NCBI GenBank assembly: GCA_964638035.1
Contig: CAZWXD010000007.1
Span: 1-64,000 of the forward strand
Origin: JAGGAG01 sp964638035
Lineage (GTDB): Bacteria; Gemmatimonadota; Gemmatimonadetes; Gemmatimonadales; GWC2-71-9
Direction of reading: 5' to 3'
Length of the DNA: 64,000 bases
Shown: positions 47,806-55,679 of the stretch, in pieces
Numbering within the stretch: the first letter of the stretch is position 1
How the letters are laid out: each line of letters begins with the position of its first letter
Made by a program: the position numbers and the translations under genes
The notes under the pieces: generated by a model
Database searches by the model: none
Seen by the model: only the letters and a program-made list of their open reading frames with translations
Told to the model about the DNA's origin: nothing

Positions 47806-48473
47806 GCGGCCGGGGCGACGCGCTTCCCGTCATCCTCGCCATGACCGGTGCCTCGGGGGCGCCGTATGGCGTGCGCCTGCTCGAGGTGCTGGCGCGTCAT
47901 GGGGTGCCGACCTGGCTCATCATTTCCTCGCATGGATTCCGGCTGCTCAAGGCCGAATGCGACATCGACTCCCTGGAGTCGCTCGAGGCTGCTGCGGGAG
48001 GCCCATGGCGTTCGGTCCGGGTATTCCAGGACACTGATCGCGGCGCGCTGCCCGCGTCGGGCTCGCAGCGCACCCGTGGGATGGTGGTCTGCCCCTGCTC
48101 CATGGGGGCGGTGGCTGCGATCGCGGCAGGGACGAGCCGTTCGCTGGTCGAGCGTGCGGCCGATGTCACGCTCAAGGAGCGTCGCCGGCTGCTGCTCGTG
48201 CCCCGAGAGGCGCCGCTCTCGCTGGTGCACCTGCGGAACCTCGTGACCGTGACGGAAGCCGGGGCCACCGTCATCCCGGCGGCTCCCGGGTTCTACCACC
48301 GTCCGCAGCGCGTGGAGGACCTGGTGGACTTCATGGTGCAGCGCGTGGTGGACCAGCTCGACCTGCCAATAGAGCTGGCGCCACGCTGGGAAGGCGGAGC
48401 ACGCGACGGCGGGACAGGGGGCCAGGGCCGCGCCACCCCGAAGCGGCCCGGCAGGAAGGGTGAGCCACGGTGA
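47802..48473 (+). CDS. ubiX: Flavin prenyltransferase UbiX
   Basis: Makes prenyl-FMN, the cofactor for UbiD. The 223-residue protein has VILAMTGASGAPYGVRLLEVL, SSHGFRLLKAE, VVCPCSMGAVAAIAAGTSRSLVERAADVTLKERRRLLLVPREAPLSLVHLRNLVTVTEAGATVIPAAPGFYHRPQ, all standard. The last 30 residues (GGARDGGTGGQGRATPKRPGRKG) are a low-complexity extension encoded by GGGACAGGGG-like repetitive DNA. It serves the UbiD encoded 9 kb away. Overlaps the prenyltransferase by ATGA and the next gene by GTGA. Confidence 0.95.
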   Translation: MSGRGDALPVILAMTGASGAPYGVRLLEVLARHGVPTWLIISSHGFRLLKAECDIDSLESLEAAAGGPWRSVRVFQDTDRGALPASGSQRTRGMVVCPCSMGAVAAIAAGTSRSLVERAADVTLKERRRLLLVPREAPLSLVHLRNLVTVTEAGATVIPAAPGFYHRPQRVEDLVDFMVQRVVDQLDLPIELAPRWEGGARDGGTGGQGRATPKRPGRKGEPR

Positions 48474-48871
48474 ACCAGGTCCCGTTCCGGCTCTCGAGTT
48501 CGGCTGACGATGCGGATCCCGAGCACCGCCTCATGGTGCTGGGCGGGGTGCAGCGCGTTGCGGGAGAGGTCTCCCTCGACGACAGCGACGTGGTGTTCAC
48601 CCTGGTGTCGCCGACTGCCGGCGACCCACGATCCCTCCGGGTTCCGTACGACGCGATCGCCTCCGCCGTGCTCCGGGCCGGCATCCTCACCTGGCGCCTC
48701 CGGCTCACGGCACGCCAGGGCCGCGAGTTTGCCGCCGTCGCGCCCAGGAGCCCCAATGAAGTGACGCTGCTGATCGACCGGCGTCACCGGGCGGAGGCTC
48801 GAGACTTCACTGCGGCCCTCCAGGTGCGGATCACCGAGTCGCGACTGCCCGGCCGGCAACCCCCGGCCTGA
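48470..48871 (+). CDS. Hypothetical protein co-translated with ubiX
   Basis: A 133-residue soluble protein of alternating strands: HRLMVLGGVQRVAGEVSLDDSDVVFTLVS, SLRVPYDAIASAVLRAGILTWRLRLTARQGREFAAV, then NEVTLLIDRRHRAEARDFTAALQVRI as a final helix. It may be a small PH-like domain and resembles the protein at 35,467 in layout. GTG 48470 overlaps the ubiX stop (GTGA), and the next gene starts two bases after it, so it is inside the operon. No function can be assigned. Confidence 0.72.
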   Translation: MNQVPFRLSSSADDADPEHRLMVLGGVQRVAGEVSLDDSDVVFTLVSPTAGDPRSLRVPYDAIASAVLRAGILTWRLRLTARQGREFAAVAPRSPNEVTLLIDRRHRAEARDFTAALQVRITESRLPGRQPPA

Positions 48872-48873
48872 CC

Positions 48874-49356
48874 ATGCGACTCGGCGTCATCTCCGACACC
48901 CACGGCCTGCTTCGCCCCGAGGTCTTCGAGGTCTTTTCCCAGGTTGACCACATCCTGCATGCCGGTGATGTCGGCCCCCTCGACCTGCTGACGGAACTCG
49001 AGGCGCTGGCCCCGGTCACGGCGGTGTACGGCAATACCGACGACGGCGAGGTGCGTGCGCGCCTGCCCAGGGTGGCACAGGTGCGACTCGACGGCCTCGA
49101 TGTCGTGGTGACCCACGGCGACCAGTTCGGCTCCCCCACGCCCGATACGTTGCAGGCGGCCTTTCCCGACGCCGAGATCATCGTGTTCGGGCACACGCAC
49201 AAGCCCGTCCTGACGCTGGTCGACATGGTGGTAACGGTGATGAACCCGGGGGCGGCGGGAAAACGCCGCTTCGACATCTACCCATCGGTCGGCATCATGG
49301 AACTCGAGCCGGGAATCCCGCCGCGGGCGCGCCTGGTGCCACTCACCCAGGAATGA
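48874..49356 (+). CDS. YfcE/MJ0936-family metallophosphodiesterase
   Basis: A 160-residue calcineurin-like phosphoesterase. Metal ligands are in order: LGVISDTHG, ILHAGDVG, AVYGNTDD (family usually GNCD or GNTD), VVTHGDQFG and VFGHTHKP, with MNPGAAGKRR after. Such enzymes hydrolyse phosphodiesters in vitro with Mn2+ or Ni2+; the substrate in the cell is unknown. Two bases after the previous gene; last clear member of the menG operon, although the next gene is 28 bases on. Confidence 0.92.
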   Translation: MRLGVISDTHGLLRPEVFEVFSQVDHILHAGDVGPLDLLTELEALAPVTAVYGNTDDGEVRARLPRVAQVRLDGLDVVVTHGDQFGSPTPDTLQAAFPDAEIIVFGHTHKPVLTLVDMVVTVMNPGAAGKRRFDIYPSVGIMELEPGIPPRARLVPLTQE

Positions 49357-49384
49357 GGCCGGTGCGCCTGCCGGCGGAGGGCCG

Positions 49385-50017
49385 ATGCTGCTGATCCTGG
49401 CACTCCTGGCGCCGTGGACCGATACGCTCAGGGTGGCCCGGGTGGCCACGTCGCCGGTTTTCGATGGGATGGTGAGCACTGCCGAGTACGGTGAGCCGAC
49501 ACTGACGGTGCCAACGCGGCAGGGTGCGGTGCGCATCTGGGCAGTGCGTGCCAACGACACTGCGTGGGTTGCCGCCCGGCTCGATGACACCTCGTCGTCC
49601 TGGATGGATGACTTCGTGATGAGCCTGGATCCGCTGGGGGACGTGACCCCGGCACCAGGCCATGACGACGTGCAGTGGTATGTCAGGCGCGTGCTCGACA
49701 GCAGCGTCGTGTACCAGGGGCGGCATGGTCGCTGGATGCCACCGGGCGACGATCCCGACTGGCGCCTGGGGCAGTTGCGCGAGGAGACGAGCTGGGAGGT
49801 CAGGGCCGCGAGTGACCGTGCGGGGTGGAGCGTCGAGATCAGGATGCCGCTGGAGTGGTTTGGGGACCGCACGGGCCGCAGGGCGCGGGTGGCATTCCGG
49901 AGTTACGACAACTCACCACACGCCTGGTATGCGTGGCCAGCGCCGCAGGAAGGTGAGCGGGCGATCCGGATCGAGCAGTTGCCGGGGCGCTGGGCGGTGG
50001 TGGACCTGCTCAAGTAG
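49385..50017 (+). CDS. Exported protein with CBM9/DOMON-like domain
   Basis: A 210-residue protein with a short hydrophobic start (MLLILALLAPWTDTL) that may be a signal peptide. The rest resembles the carbohydrate-binding family 9-like sandwich found at the start of many exported proteins: SPVFDGMVSTAEYGEPTL, VRIWAVRANDTAWVAARLDDTSSSWMDDFVMSLDP, HDDVQWYVRRV, and WSVEIRMPLEWFG, ending EQLPGRWAVVDLLK. Function unknown. GGAGG lies upstream of the ATG. Confidence 0.75.
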   Translation: MLLILALLAPWTDTLRVARVATSPVFDGMVSTAEYGEPTLTVPTRQGAVRIWAVRANDTAWVAARLDDTSSSWMDDFVMSLDPLGDVTPAPGHDDVQWYVRRVLDSSVVYQGRHGRWMPPGDDPDWRLGQLREETSWEVRAASDRAGWSVEIRMPLEWFGDRTGRRARVAFRSYDNSPHAWYAWPAPQEGERAIRIEQLPGRWAVVDLLK

Positions 50018-50072
50018 CGGAAGGGACAAGCGGCGGAGAGGAGCGGCAGAAGGCGCGACAGGATGTCGTGTG

Positions 50073-50297
50073 TCAGGCGTCCGGTCGATCCTTCCGGGTC
50101 CGTGACCGCCCCTGTTGCCACGACTCCGTCGCGACACCGACTGGCCACCATTCGGTTGCCTCTCCCCAGATGGCCGCATAGGAACGGGCCAGCCTCGCGG
50201 CCGATCGCGCCGAGTAGGGCTCGGGCATGACTTCGGTGACCCCGGAGCGGAGGCCCCGGATGGCGATGCCATGCTCGAACCAGGTGATGGTCGTCAC
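50073..50297 (-). CDS. Possible small protein (74 residues)
   Basis: A short reading frame from GTG 50297 whose product has natural composition (TTITWFEHGIAIRGLRSGV, then SARLARSYAAIWGEATEWWPVG) and a charged end. There is no strong SD and no recognised family. It lies alone in the 384-base gap between the CBM9-like gene and the kinase gene, divergent from the latter. If it is not a gene, the gap holds only the kinase promoter and purine-rich repeats at about 50,020-50,060. Confidence 0.4.
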   Translation of the reverse strand: MTTITWFEHGIAIRGLRSGVTEVMPEPYSARSAARLARSYAAIWGEATEWWPVGVATESWQQGRSRTRKDRPDA

Positions 50298-50318
50298 GGA
50301 TCCCAAGGTGGCCTGAGT

Positions 50319-50347
50319 TTGCGCGAATCGCCAGTGGGCGGAAAATT
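50319..50347 (+). promoter_or_regulatory. Promoter candidate for the membrane Ser/Thr kinase
   Basis: TTGCGC (50319-50324), 17-base spacer, AAAATT (50342-50347), the only AT-rich hexamer in this gap. Predicted start about 50354, leader about 48 bases. Confidence 0.35.
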
Positions 50348-50401
50348 GGGCAGGTAGGACGAGGTCGCCTGACACGGCGCAAATGCATGGGAGCACCGGA
50401 C

Positions 50402-52315
50402 ATGGACGCTCAGGGGCCGGGGACTGCCGGGGCTGGTGTCCGCTGGGAAGTGTGGCTGGACCGCCTTGGCGAAGTGAGCGAACAGCTGGCGCGCGAGGCG
50501 CAGGCAGCGCTGGGCCCTGGGTACACGGTCGAGCGCGAGTTGGGGCGTGGCGGGATGGGCATCGTACTGCTGGCTCGCGACCTGGCACTGGACCGGCCGG
50601 TGGCCGTGAAGGTGCTCCGCCACGAGTTCGTGTCCCAGGCTGAGTTGCGCGAGCGCTTCCTGCGCGAGGGCCGCGTCGCGGCATCGTTCTCCCATCCCCA
50701 CATCGTGCCGGTTCACGCCGTGATCGAGCGGCCCGAGACGCTCGGCTATGTCATGGGCTATATCGACGGGGAGACGCTGTCAGCGCGGGTTGCCCGCGAA
50801 GGTCCCATGTTGGTGAGCGATGCCGTGCGGTTGCTGCGTGAGGTCGCGTGGGGGCTGGCGTACGCCAGCGGCCGGGGCATCACCCACCGGGACGTGAAGC
50901 CGGACAACATCCTGCTGGAGCGTGCCACTGGCCGGGCCCTCCTCACCGACTTCGGGATCGCGCGGGCGGAGCAGGAAGCAGGACTCACTGGTGTTGGCCA
51001 GCTGGTGGGCACCCCGCACTACATGAGCCCGGAGCAGTCGGCGGGCGAGGTCGTGGACGGCCGGAGCGACATCTACGCGCTGGGCGCCGTGGCGTGGTTT
51101 GCCCTGACGGGACGACCGCCGTTCGACGCCCCCACGACGCCCCAGATCCTGATGCTGCACATGACCCAGCCGGTGCCCTCCTTGGCGGCGCAACGGCCGG
51201 ACCTGCCACAGGCGCTCGTCGAGATCGTGGAGCGTTGCCTGGCCAAGGAACCCGATGCCCGCTTCCCGGGCGGCGAGGCAATGGTGGCCGCTCTCGAGCC
51301 GGTGGCGGCCTCGCGTCAGGGGGTGCCGGTGATGCTTCGCATGGCGACGCACCGCATGCGGGTGGCATCCGTGTTCCTGCTTGGCGCCCTCACCATCGGG
51401 CCGGCGATCGGCTTGCGCATGGCGACGCATGGCGCGCAGGTAGATGGCCTCGTCGTCCTCGCGTTCTCGCTGGCGATGTCGGCGGGCATCATGCTCACCA
51501 TGGGGCAGGGTATGCGCGGCCTGGCCATGGCCGGGTACCGGCATGACGACGTGCGGGTGGCGCTTCGCACCACGGAAGCGGAGCGTGAGGAACTGGTGGC
51601 TGGGCTCCACCGGAACGCCGGGATCACCTCGCGACTCCGCGTCCGGACGCGCATCGCCTGGGCGCTGCTGGGGCTCGGTGCGTTCGCGGCGGTGGCAGCA
51701 GCGGTGCGCATGGCTCTTCTTCGGGGCGGCACCGACGCACTGCTCCCGGTCGAGCGGGCGGTCATGGTGCTGGGTGCGGCGTTCCTGGCGCTTGGGCTCG
51801 TCTTCCTCGCGACGACGCCCACCCGCCCATCGTTCGCCCGCCGTGGGCTGGTAGCGTTCTGGGCTGGAGCCGGGGGGCGCGCCGTCTTCGGACTTGTCAC
51901 CCGTGGCGCACCGCGGCCGGTGGCACGGCTGTCGCCCGACTCCGCCGGGTCACGACGCAGCGCCATGACCGTGTTCGATGCGCTGGCGCCGCAGGTGCAG
52001 CGGGAGTTGCGTGACATCCCGGCGCGAATCCTGGGGCTGGAGGAGGAGGGCGACCGCCTCGATGCACGCGTGGCCGAGTTGCGCCGGACCCTGGAGGCGA
52101 GCCGCGAGGGGCCGGCCGCCTCGAGTGCCGATGACTCACTCGAGGGTACGCGCCGTCAACTCCGCCAGGAGGTGGAGGCCGCGATCGCGGCAGCGAGGAC
52201 GAAGCGGGCAGGGGTCACGAACGCCCTTGAACTGGTGCGGCTCGAGTTGCTGCGGTTGCAGGCGGGCGTGGGAGATGGCGCGGCCGTCCGGCGCGCGGCG
52301 GCATACACCACCTAG
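50402..52315 (+). CDS. Membrane Ser/Thr protein kinase with C-terminal coiled coil
   Basis: A 637-residue Hanks-type kinase. The kinase domain spans about 40-295: LGRGGMGIVLLARD (nucleotide loop), PVAVKVL (Lys), ITHRDVKPDNILL (catalytic loop), LLTDFGIARA (DFG), GTPHYMSPEQ and DIYALGAVAWFALTGRPPFD, all intact. Four hydrophobic helices follow (about 320-338, 347-367, 420-440 and 452-470). After a basic stretch come some 90 residues rich in Glu, Arg and Leu (RILGLEEEGDRLDARVAELRRTLEASRE onward), probably coiled coil. ATG 50402 has GGGAG seven bases upstream; ATG 50387 is also possible. Substrate unknown. Convergent with the M23 gene, six bases between stops. Confidence 0.92.
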   Translation: MDAQGPGTAGAGVRWEVWLDRLGEVSEQLAREAQAALGPGYTVERELGRGGMGIVLLARDLALDRPVAVKVLRHEFVSQAELRERFLREGRVAASFSHPHIVPVHAVIERPETLGYVMGYIDGETLSARVAREGPMLVSDAVRLLREVAWGLAYASGRGITHRDVKPDNILLERATGRALLTDFGIARAEQEAGLTGVGQLVGTPHYMSPEQSAGEVVDGRSDIYALGAVAWFALTGRPPFDAPTTPQILMLHMTQPVPSLAAQRPDLPQALVEIVERCLAKEPDARFPGGEAMVAALEPVAASRQGVPVMLRMATHRMRVASVFLLGALTIGPAIGLRMATHGAQVDGLVVLAFSLAMSAGIMLTMGQGMRGLAMAGYRHDDVRVALRTTEAEREELVAGLHRNAGITSRLRVRTRIAWALLGLGAFAAVAAAVRMALLRGGTDALLPVERAVMVLGAAFLALGLVFLATTPTRPSFARRGLVAFWAGAGGRAVFGLVTRGAPRPVARLSPDSAGSRRSAMTVFDALAPQVQRELRDIPARILGLEEEGDRLDARVAELRRTLEASREGPAASSADDSLEGTRRQLRQEVEAAIAAARTKRAGVTNALELVRLELLRLQAGVGDGAAVRRAAAYTT

Positions 52316-52321
52316 CGGCGA

Positions 52322-53308
52322 TCAGTTCCCGGCCTGGAGGGCCACCGCAGGTTCCTGCGGGGTGAGGTAGCGGCGCAGCTGCTCGCGCTGGAGGACGAAG
52401 GCCACGCGATCCAGTTCGGCGATGGGGGTGCCGCTTTCCCGTGGGAGGAAGCGGGGGTCGGTGGCCACCCCGTTGAGCCGGAGCTCGAAGTGCAGGTGGG
52501 GGCCGGTGGCGAGGCCCGACGACCCCACCGCCCCGATCACGTCACCCTGGCTCACCCGAACCCCTGGCTTGAGCCCCGGGCTGAACCGGCTCAGGTGTCC
52601 GTAGCGCGTCACCACACCGCCTGCGTGCCGGATCTCGACCAACCGGCCATAGCCCCCAACCCATCCCGCCCGCAACACCACACCATCGGCCACGCTCCGC
52701 ACCGGGGCGCCGTTCGCGGCGTCGTAGTCGATGCCCTGGTGGGCCCGCCAGCGGTGCAGCACCGGGTGGAACCGGGCCCGGGAAAAGCCTGACGTGATCC
52801 GCTTGAAGTCCACCGGGGCGCTCAGGTAGCTGCGCTCGAGCGAGCGGCCCTCGGCGTCGTAGTACACGATTCGCCCGTCGGGTGCATCGAAGGCATAGAC
52901 CGCCACGTGCTGTCGGCCCAGGTCGAGCTCCATGGCCAGCACGCGCCCGTAGCGCACCTCGCCATGCTCGCCCAGGAAGCGCTCGAACACGATCGCGTAG
53001 CGATCGCCGTCGTCGAGGCCGCGGGCAAAGTCCACGTCCCAGCGCAGCAGCCCGGCAATGTCCCACGCCATCACTTCGCGCTCGTGGTCGCTGAGCAGGC
53101 TGTCGGGGAGGGCTTCGGTGAGCGTGGCGCCGAGCGATGGCAGGAACTCCCCTTCGAGCGCGATTCGCTGCAGTTGCCACTCACCCTCACGCCGCCGGCT
53201 CACGGGATACACCGTGACCCGCGCGGGCTCGTGCGGCGCCAGGGCCCGGCTGCCGGGCACGGGCGAGCCGGCCGTGAGGGCGGCCAGAAGGGCGAGGGTG
53301 GTGACCAT
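52322..53308 (-). CDS. Exported M23-family (LytM) peptidase
   Basis: A 328-residue envelope protein likely to cut peptidoglycan cross-links or regulate amidases. A signal segment (MVTTLALLAALTAG) is followed by 180 residues of OapA/LysM-less domain with DDGDRYAIVFERFL and YYDAEGRSLERSYLSAPVDFKRITSGFS. The M23 domain then shows WRAHQGIDYDAANGAPVRSVADGVV (His, Asp), GYGRLVEIRHAGG, YGHLSRF and GPHLHFELRLNG, so all zinc ligands are present. The start ATG 53308 is chosen at the signal peptide. The 224 bases upstream hold no other gene. Confidence 0.92.
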   Translation of the reverse strand: MVTTLALLAALTAGSPVPGSRALAPHEPARVTVYPVSRRREGEWQLQRIALEGEFLPSLGATLTEALPDSLLSDHEREVMAWDIAGLLRWDVDFARGLDDGDRYAIVFERFLGEHGEVRYGRVLAMELDLGRQHVAVYAFDAPDGRIVYYDAEGRSLERSYLSAPVDFKRITSGFSRARFHPVLHRWRAHQGIDYDAANGAPVRSVADGVVLRAGWVGGYGRLVEIRHAGGVVTRYGHLSRFSPGLKPGVRVSQGDVIGAVGSSGLATGPHLHFELRLNGVATDPRFLPRESGTPIAELDRVAFVLQREQLRRYLTPQEPAVALQAGN

Positions 53309-53532
53309 GCCCCCGAACTGGGGCAGGAGGAGTGCCAGCGGCTGGCCGGAGGTGCACAACAATCACACACTGGAACATGTTGCCTACCAAGCAGTTACGG
53401 GGGTAGTGCAGGAGGTGGAAGTCCCTGCAGGAGAGTGCACGGGCGGAATGCGGTGCCGGATCCCGATGGGGCGAGCCAGCGGTGGAGCCCAGCGGTGGGG
53501 TCTGGCCAGCGTACCGGGGTTGCCTGTCGGGT

Positions 53533-54591
53533 TCAGGCCTGGGCGAAGTCGGTGAGTCGGGTGGTCCGGCGAAGCGCGTCCGGATGCCGGCGAAACCAGG
53601 CGGAGACCAGGAGGATCTCGTCGAGCCGCTCGATTGGCAGGGGCCACGCGGGTTCGGGCGGCCGGTCGAGTTCCGTGCGCACGACGGCACGAAGGGCATC
53701 GCGCTCGATGGGGGTGTCAGGCCAGGGGTAGCTGGTCACCACCACGCCGCGTCGAATGAGGTAGGCCCGGTCGTCGCCCCGCTCCCCGGGATCGCGATAC
53801 ACGAAGGTGAGGAGGTCGATGGCGGTACGCGCCCGGCTCGTGGCCGCGAGGAGCCACTCGAGTTGCTCGAAGCGCTCGCGCCAGCGCGCCGCACGCTCGA
53901 AGTCCTCGGCGGCCGCCGCATCGGTCATCTGCTGCACCACGCGGTCAATCGGGGCCAGGCCTCGGCCCTCGAGGAACGCCGCCGCCACCCGGGCACGAGC
54001 CTGGTAGTCCCCTTCGGAGACATGGCCGGCACAGGGTCCGGCGCAGGTGCCCAGCTCGAAGCGGATGCAACCCGCCTGGCGGCTCGTTCCGAAAAGGTCG
54101 CCCTGCGTGGCGAACTCCATCGGCTGGTTGACGGCGCAGTCGCGCAGGCCGAGGAGGTCGTTCAGGGTGCGAACGGCGTCCAGCGTCCGGCCGAGCGAAC
54201 CAAAGGGACCGTAGGCCCGCACGTCGGCCGGGAGCACTGCGCTCCCGACGTGGATGCGGGGTGCCGGGCCCTGGCTCACCTTGATGAGCACCGCCCGGCG
54301 CGACCGGTTCATCTGCACGTTGTAGGGCGGGCGATGCTGGCGGATGAGGCGGAGCTCGCCAAGGAGGGCGGCGAACTCGCTCGGCGCATAGTCCCAGCGG
54401 ATGTCGTGCGCTGCCTCCAGGATCCGCGCGGCCTTCTCGTTGCCGTCACCGCCGCGGAAGTAGGTCAGCAGTCGGGCGCGGAGCCTGCGGGCCTTCCCGA
54501 CATAGAGCACACGGCCGTGGGATGAGAGCATCCGGTAGACGCCCGGGCGGTTCTCGGCCAGGGCACGCACGCGCTGGCGGAGGCGCTCCAC
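53533..54591 (-). CDS. Short UvrC-like GIY-YIG nuclease
   Basis: A 352-residue homologue of the N-terminal part of UvrC. ENRPGVYRMLSSHGRVLYVGKARRLRARLLTYFR is the GIY-YIG 3'-incision domain, and EFAALLGELRLIRQHRPPYNVQMN follows. A cysteine-rich CIRFELGTCAGPC and a UvrB-binding-like helix (DDA..EDFERAARWRERFEQLEWL) are present. The C-terminal RNase H-like 5'-incision and HhH domains of full UvrC are missing. It therefore resembles Cho or a stand-alone incision factor, and full UvrC is expected elsewhere in the genome. GTG start. Lies 96 bases after mutM on the same strand. Confidence 0.88.
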   Translation of the reverse strand: MERLRQRVRALAENRPGVYRMLSSHGRVLYVGKARRLRARLLTYFRGGDGNEKAARILEAAHDIRWDYAPSEFAALLGELRLIRQHRPPYNVQMNRSRRAVLIKVSQGPAPRIHVGSAVLPADVRAYGPFGSLGRTLDAVRTLNDLLGLRDCAVNQPMEFATQGDLFGTSRQAGCIRFELGTCAGPCAGHVSEGDYQARARVAAAFLEGRGLAPIDRVVQQMTDAAAAEDFERAARWRERFEQLEWLLAATSRARTAIDLLTFVYRDPGERGDDRAYLIRRGVVVTSYPWPDTPIERDALRAVVRTELDRPPEPAWPLPIERLDEILLVSAWFRRHPDALRRTTRLTDFAQA

Positions 54592-54687
54592 ATCGCGCGA
54601 CGCCGGGAGGAGTGCAGGCGCCGCGGTCAGGGGGCGGTGCGGTGCGGCACCCAGGCCGCGAAGTGGTGGCGTGTCATGCGCGGGATC

Positions 54688-55545
54688 CTACCGCTGGCAC
54701 CGGTGGCAGAAGACGGTGATCCGGGCGTCAATGTCGTGCGTATGGGCGAGTCGAGTGCCACAGGTGCGGCAGGGCGCGCCGTCGCGCCCGTACACGAGCA
54801 GCTCCAGCTGGAAGTTACCGGGCTCCCCCCTGCCAGTGCGATAGTCCCGGAACGTGGTTCCCTGCGACCGGATGGCCGCCTCGAGGATGCGCCGGGTATG
54901 GGCCAGCAACTGCCGGGCGCTGGCGGGGGACACGCTGTTCGACGGCTTCGAGGGATCGATGCCGGCGGCGAAGAGCGCCTCGTTCGCGTAAATGTTCCCG
55001 ATGCCCACCACCTTCTTCTGGTCCATGAGGACCTTCTTGATGGCCTGGCTGGACCCCTGAAGGATCCTGTGGAACCGTGCCGGCGTCAGCGCCCGGTCGA
55101 GGGGCTCGGGGCCCAGGGCCGCGTCGTATGCGGCCCAGGCCGCTTCATCCAGGAGGAGGAGCGTGCCAAGGCGACGGACGTCGCGATAGACCAGGGTGTG
55201 GCCATCGTCGAGCGGCGCCTGCAAAACGGCGTACCGCCGCTCAGCGGGGGAGAGGGTGCCGTGCTGGATGGTGAGGGAGCCGGTCATGCCTGGCTGGACC
55301 ACCAGTCGTTCGCGCGTTCGGGCGTGACGACGGTCGAGCGTTCGGGGGGTGAATGCGATGATGGCGTGCTTGGCGCGCCGGGAGACCGAGGCGATCCTGG
55401 CACCTGCGAGCTGCCGGAGCAATCGCCGCTTCGTGACCCCGCGGAGTACATCATCGTGCGAGAGCCTGGCCGAGACGATGGTTCGGCCGATGAGTCCGGG
55501 GCGGAGGTCCCGCACGATGGTCTCGACTTCGGGCAGCTCGGGCAT
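54688..55545 (-). CDS. mutM: Formamidopyrimidine-DNA glycosylase MutM (Fpg)
   Basis: Removes 8-oxoguanine and formamidopyrimidines and nicks the abasic site. The 285-residue enzyme starts with MPELPEVETIVRDL (catalytic Pro and Glu), then FRDYR, and KKVVGIGNIYANEALFAAGIDP, and ends in a four-cysteine zinc finger (CRTCG...FCHRCQ), all complete. ATG 55545 is exact because the catalytic proline is residue 2. With the UvrC-like gene downstream it makes a small DNA-repair operon. A TATCTT -10 candidate lies 12 bases upstream of the ATG. Confidence 0.96.
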   Translation of the reverse strand: MPELPEVETIVRDLRPGLIGRTIVSARLSHDDVLRGVTKRRLLRQLAGARIASVSRRAKHAIIAFTPRTLDRRHARTRERLVVQPGMTGSLTIQHGTLSPAERRYAVLQAPLDDGHTLVYRDVRRLGTLLLLDEAAWAAYDAALGPEPLDRALTPARFHRILQGSSQAIKKVLMDQKKVVGIGNIYANEALFAAGIDPSKPSNSVSPASARQLLAHTRRILEAAIRSQGTTFRDYRTGRGEPGNFQLELLVYGRDGAPCRTCGTRLAHTHDIDARITVFCHRCQR

Positions 55546-55679
55546 GCTGGTGGTGGAAGATACCGACGCGGCCATGCGCGCCTGCGTGGGCGCGGCCCGG
55601 TTGCACGGCAAAGGGTGGATACCGCAGTATTCGGCGCGCCAATCCCGAAGCGGACACCCCTCACGCCCTGGAGCTGTTG

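Noticed and set aside
50115..50357. An 80-codon plus-strand frame before the kinase gene
   Set aside because: Gly/Arg/Asp-rich shadow of the better minus-strand candidate, with no start signal.
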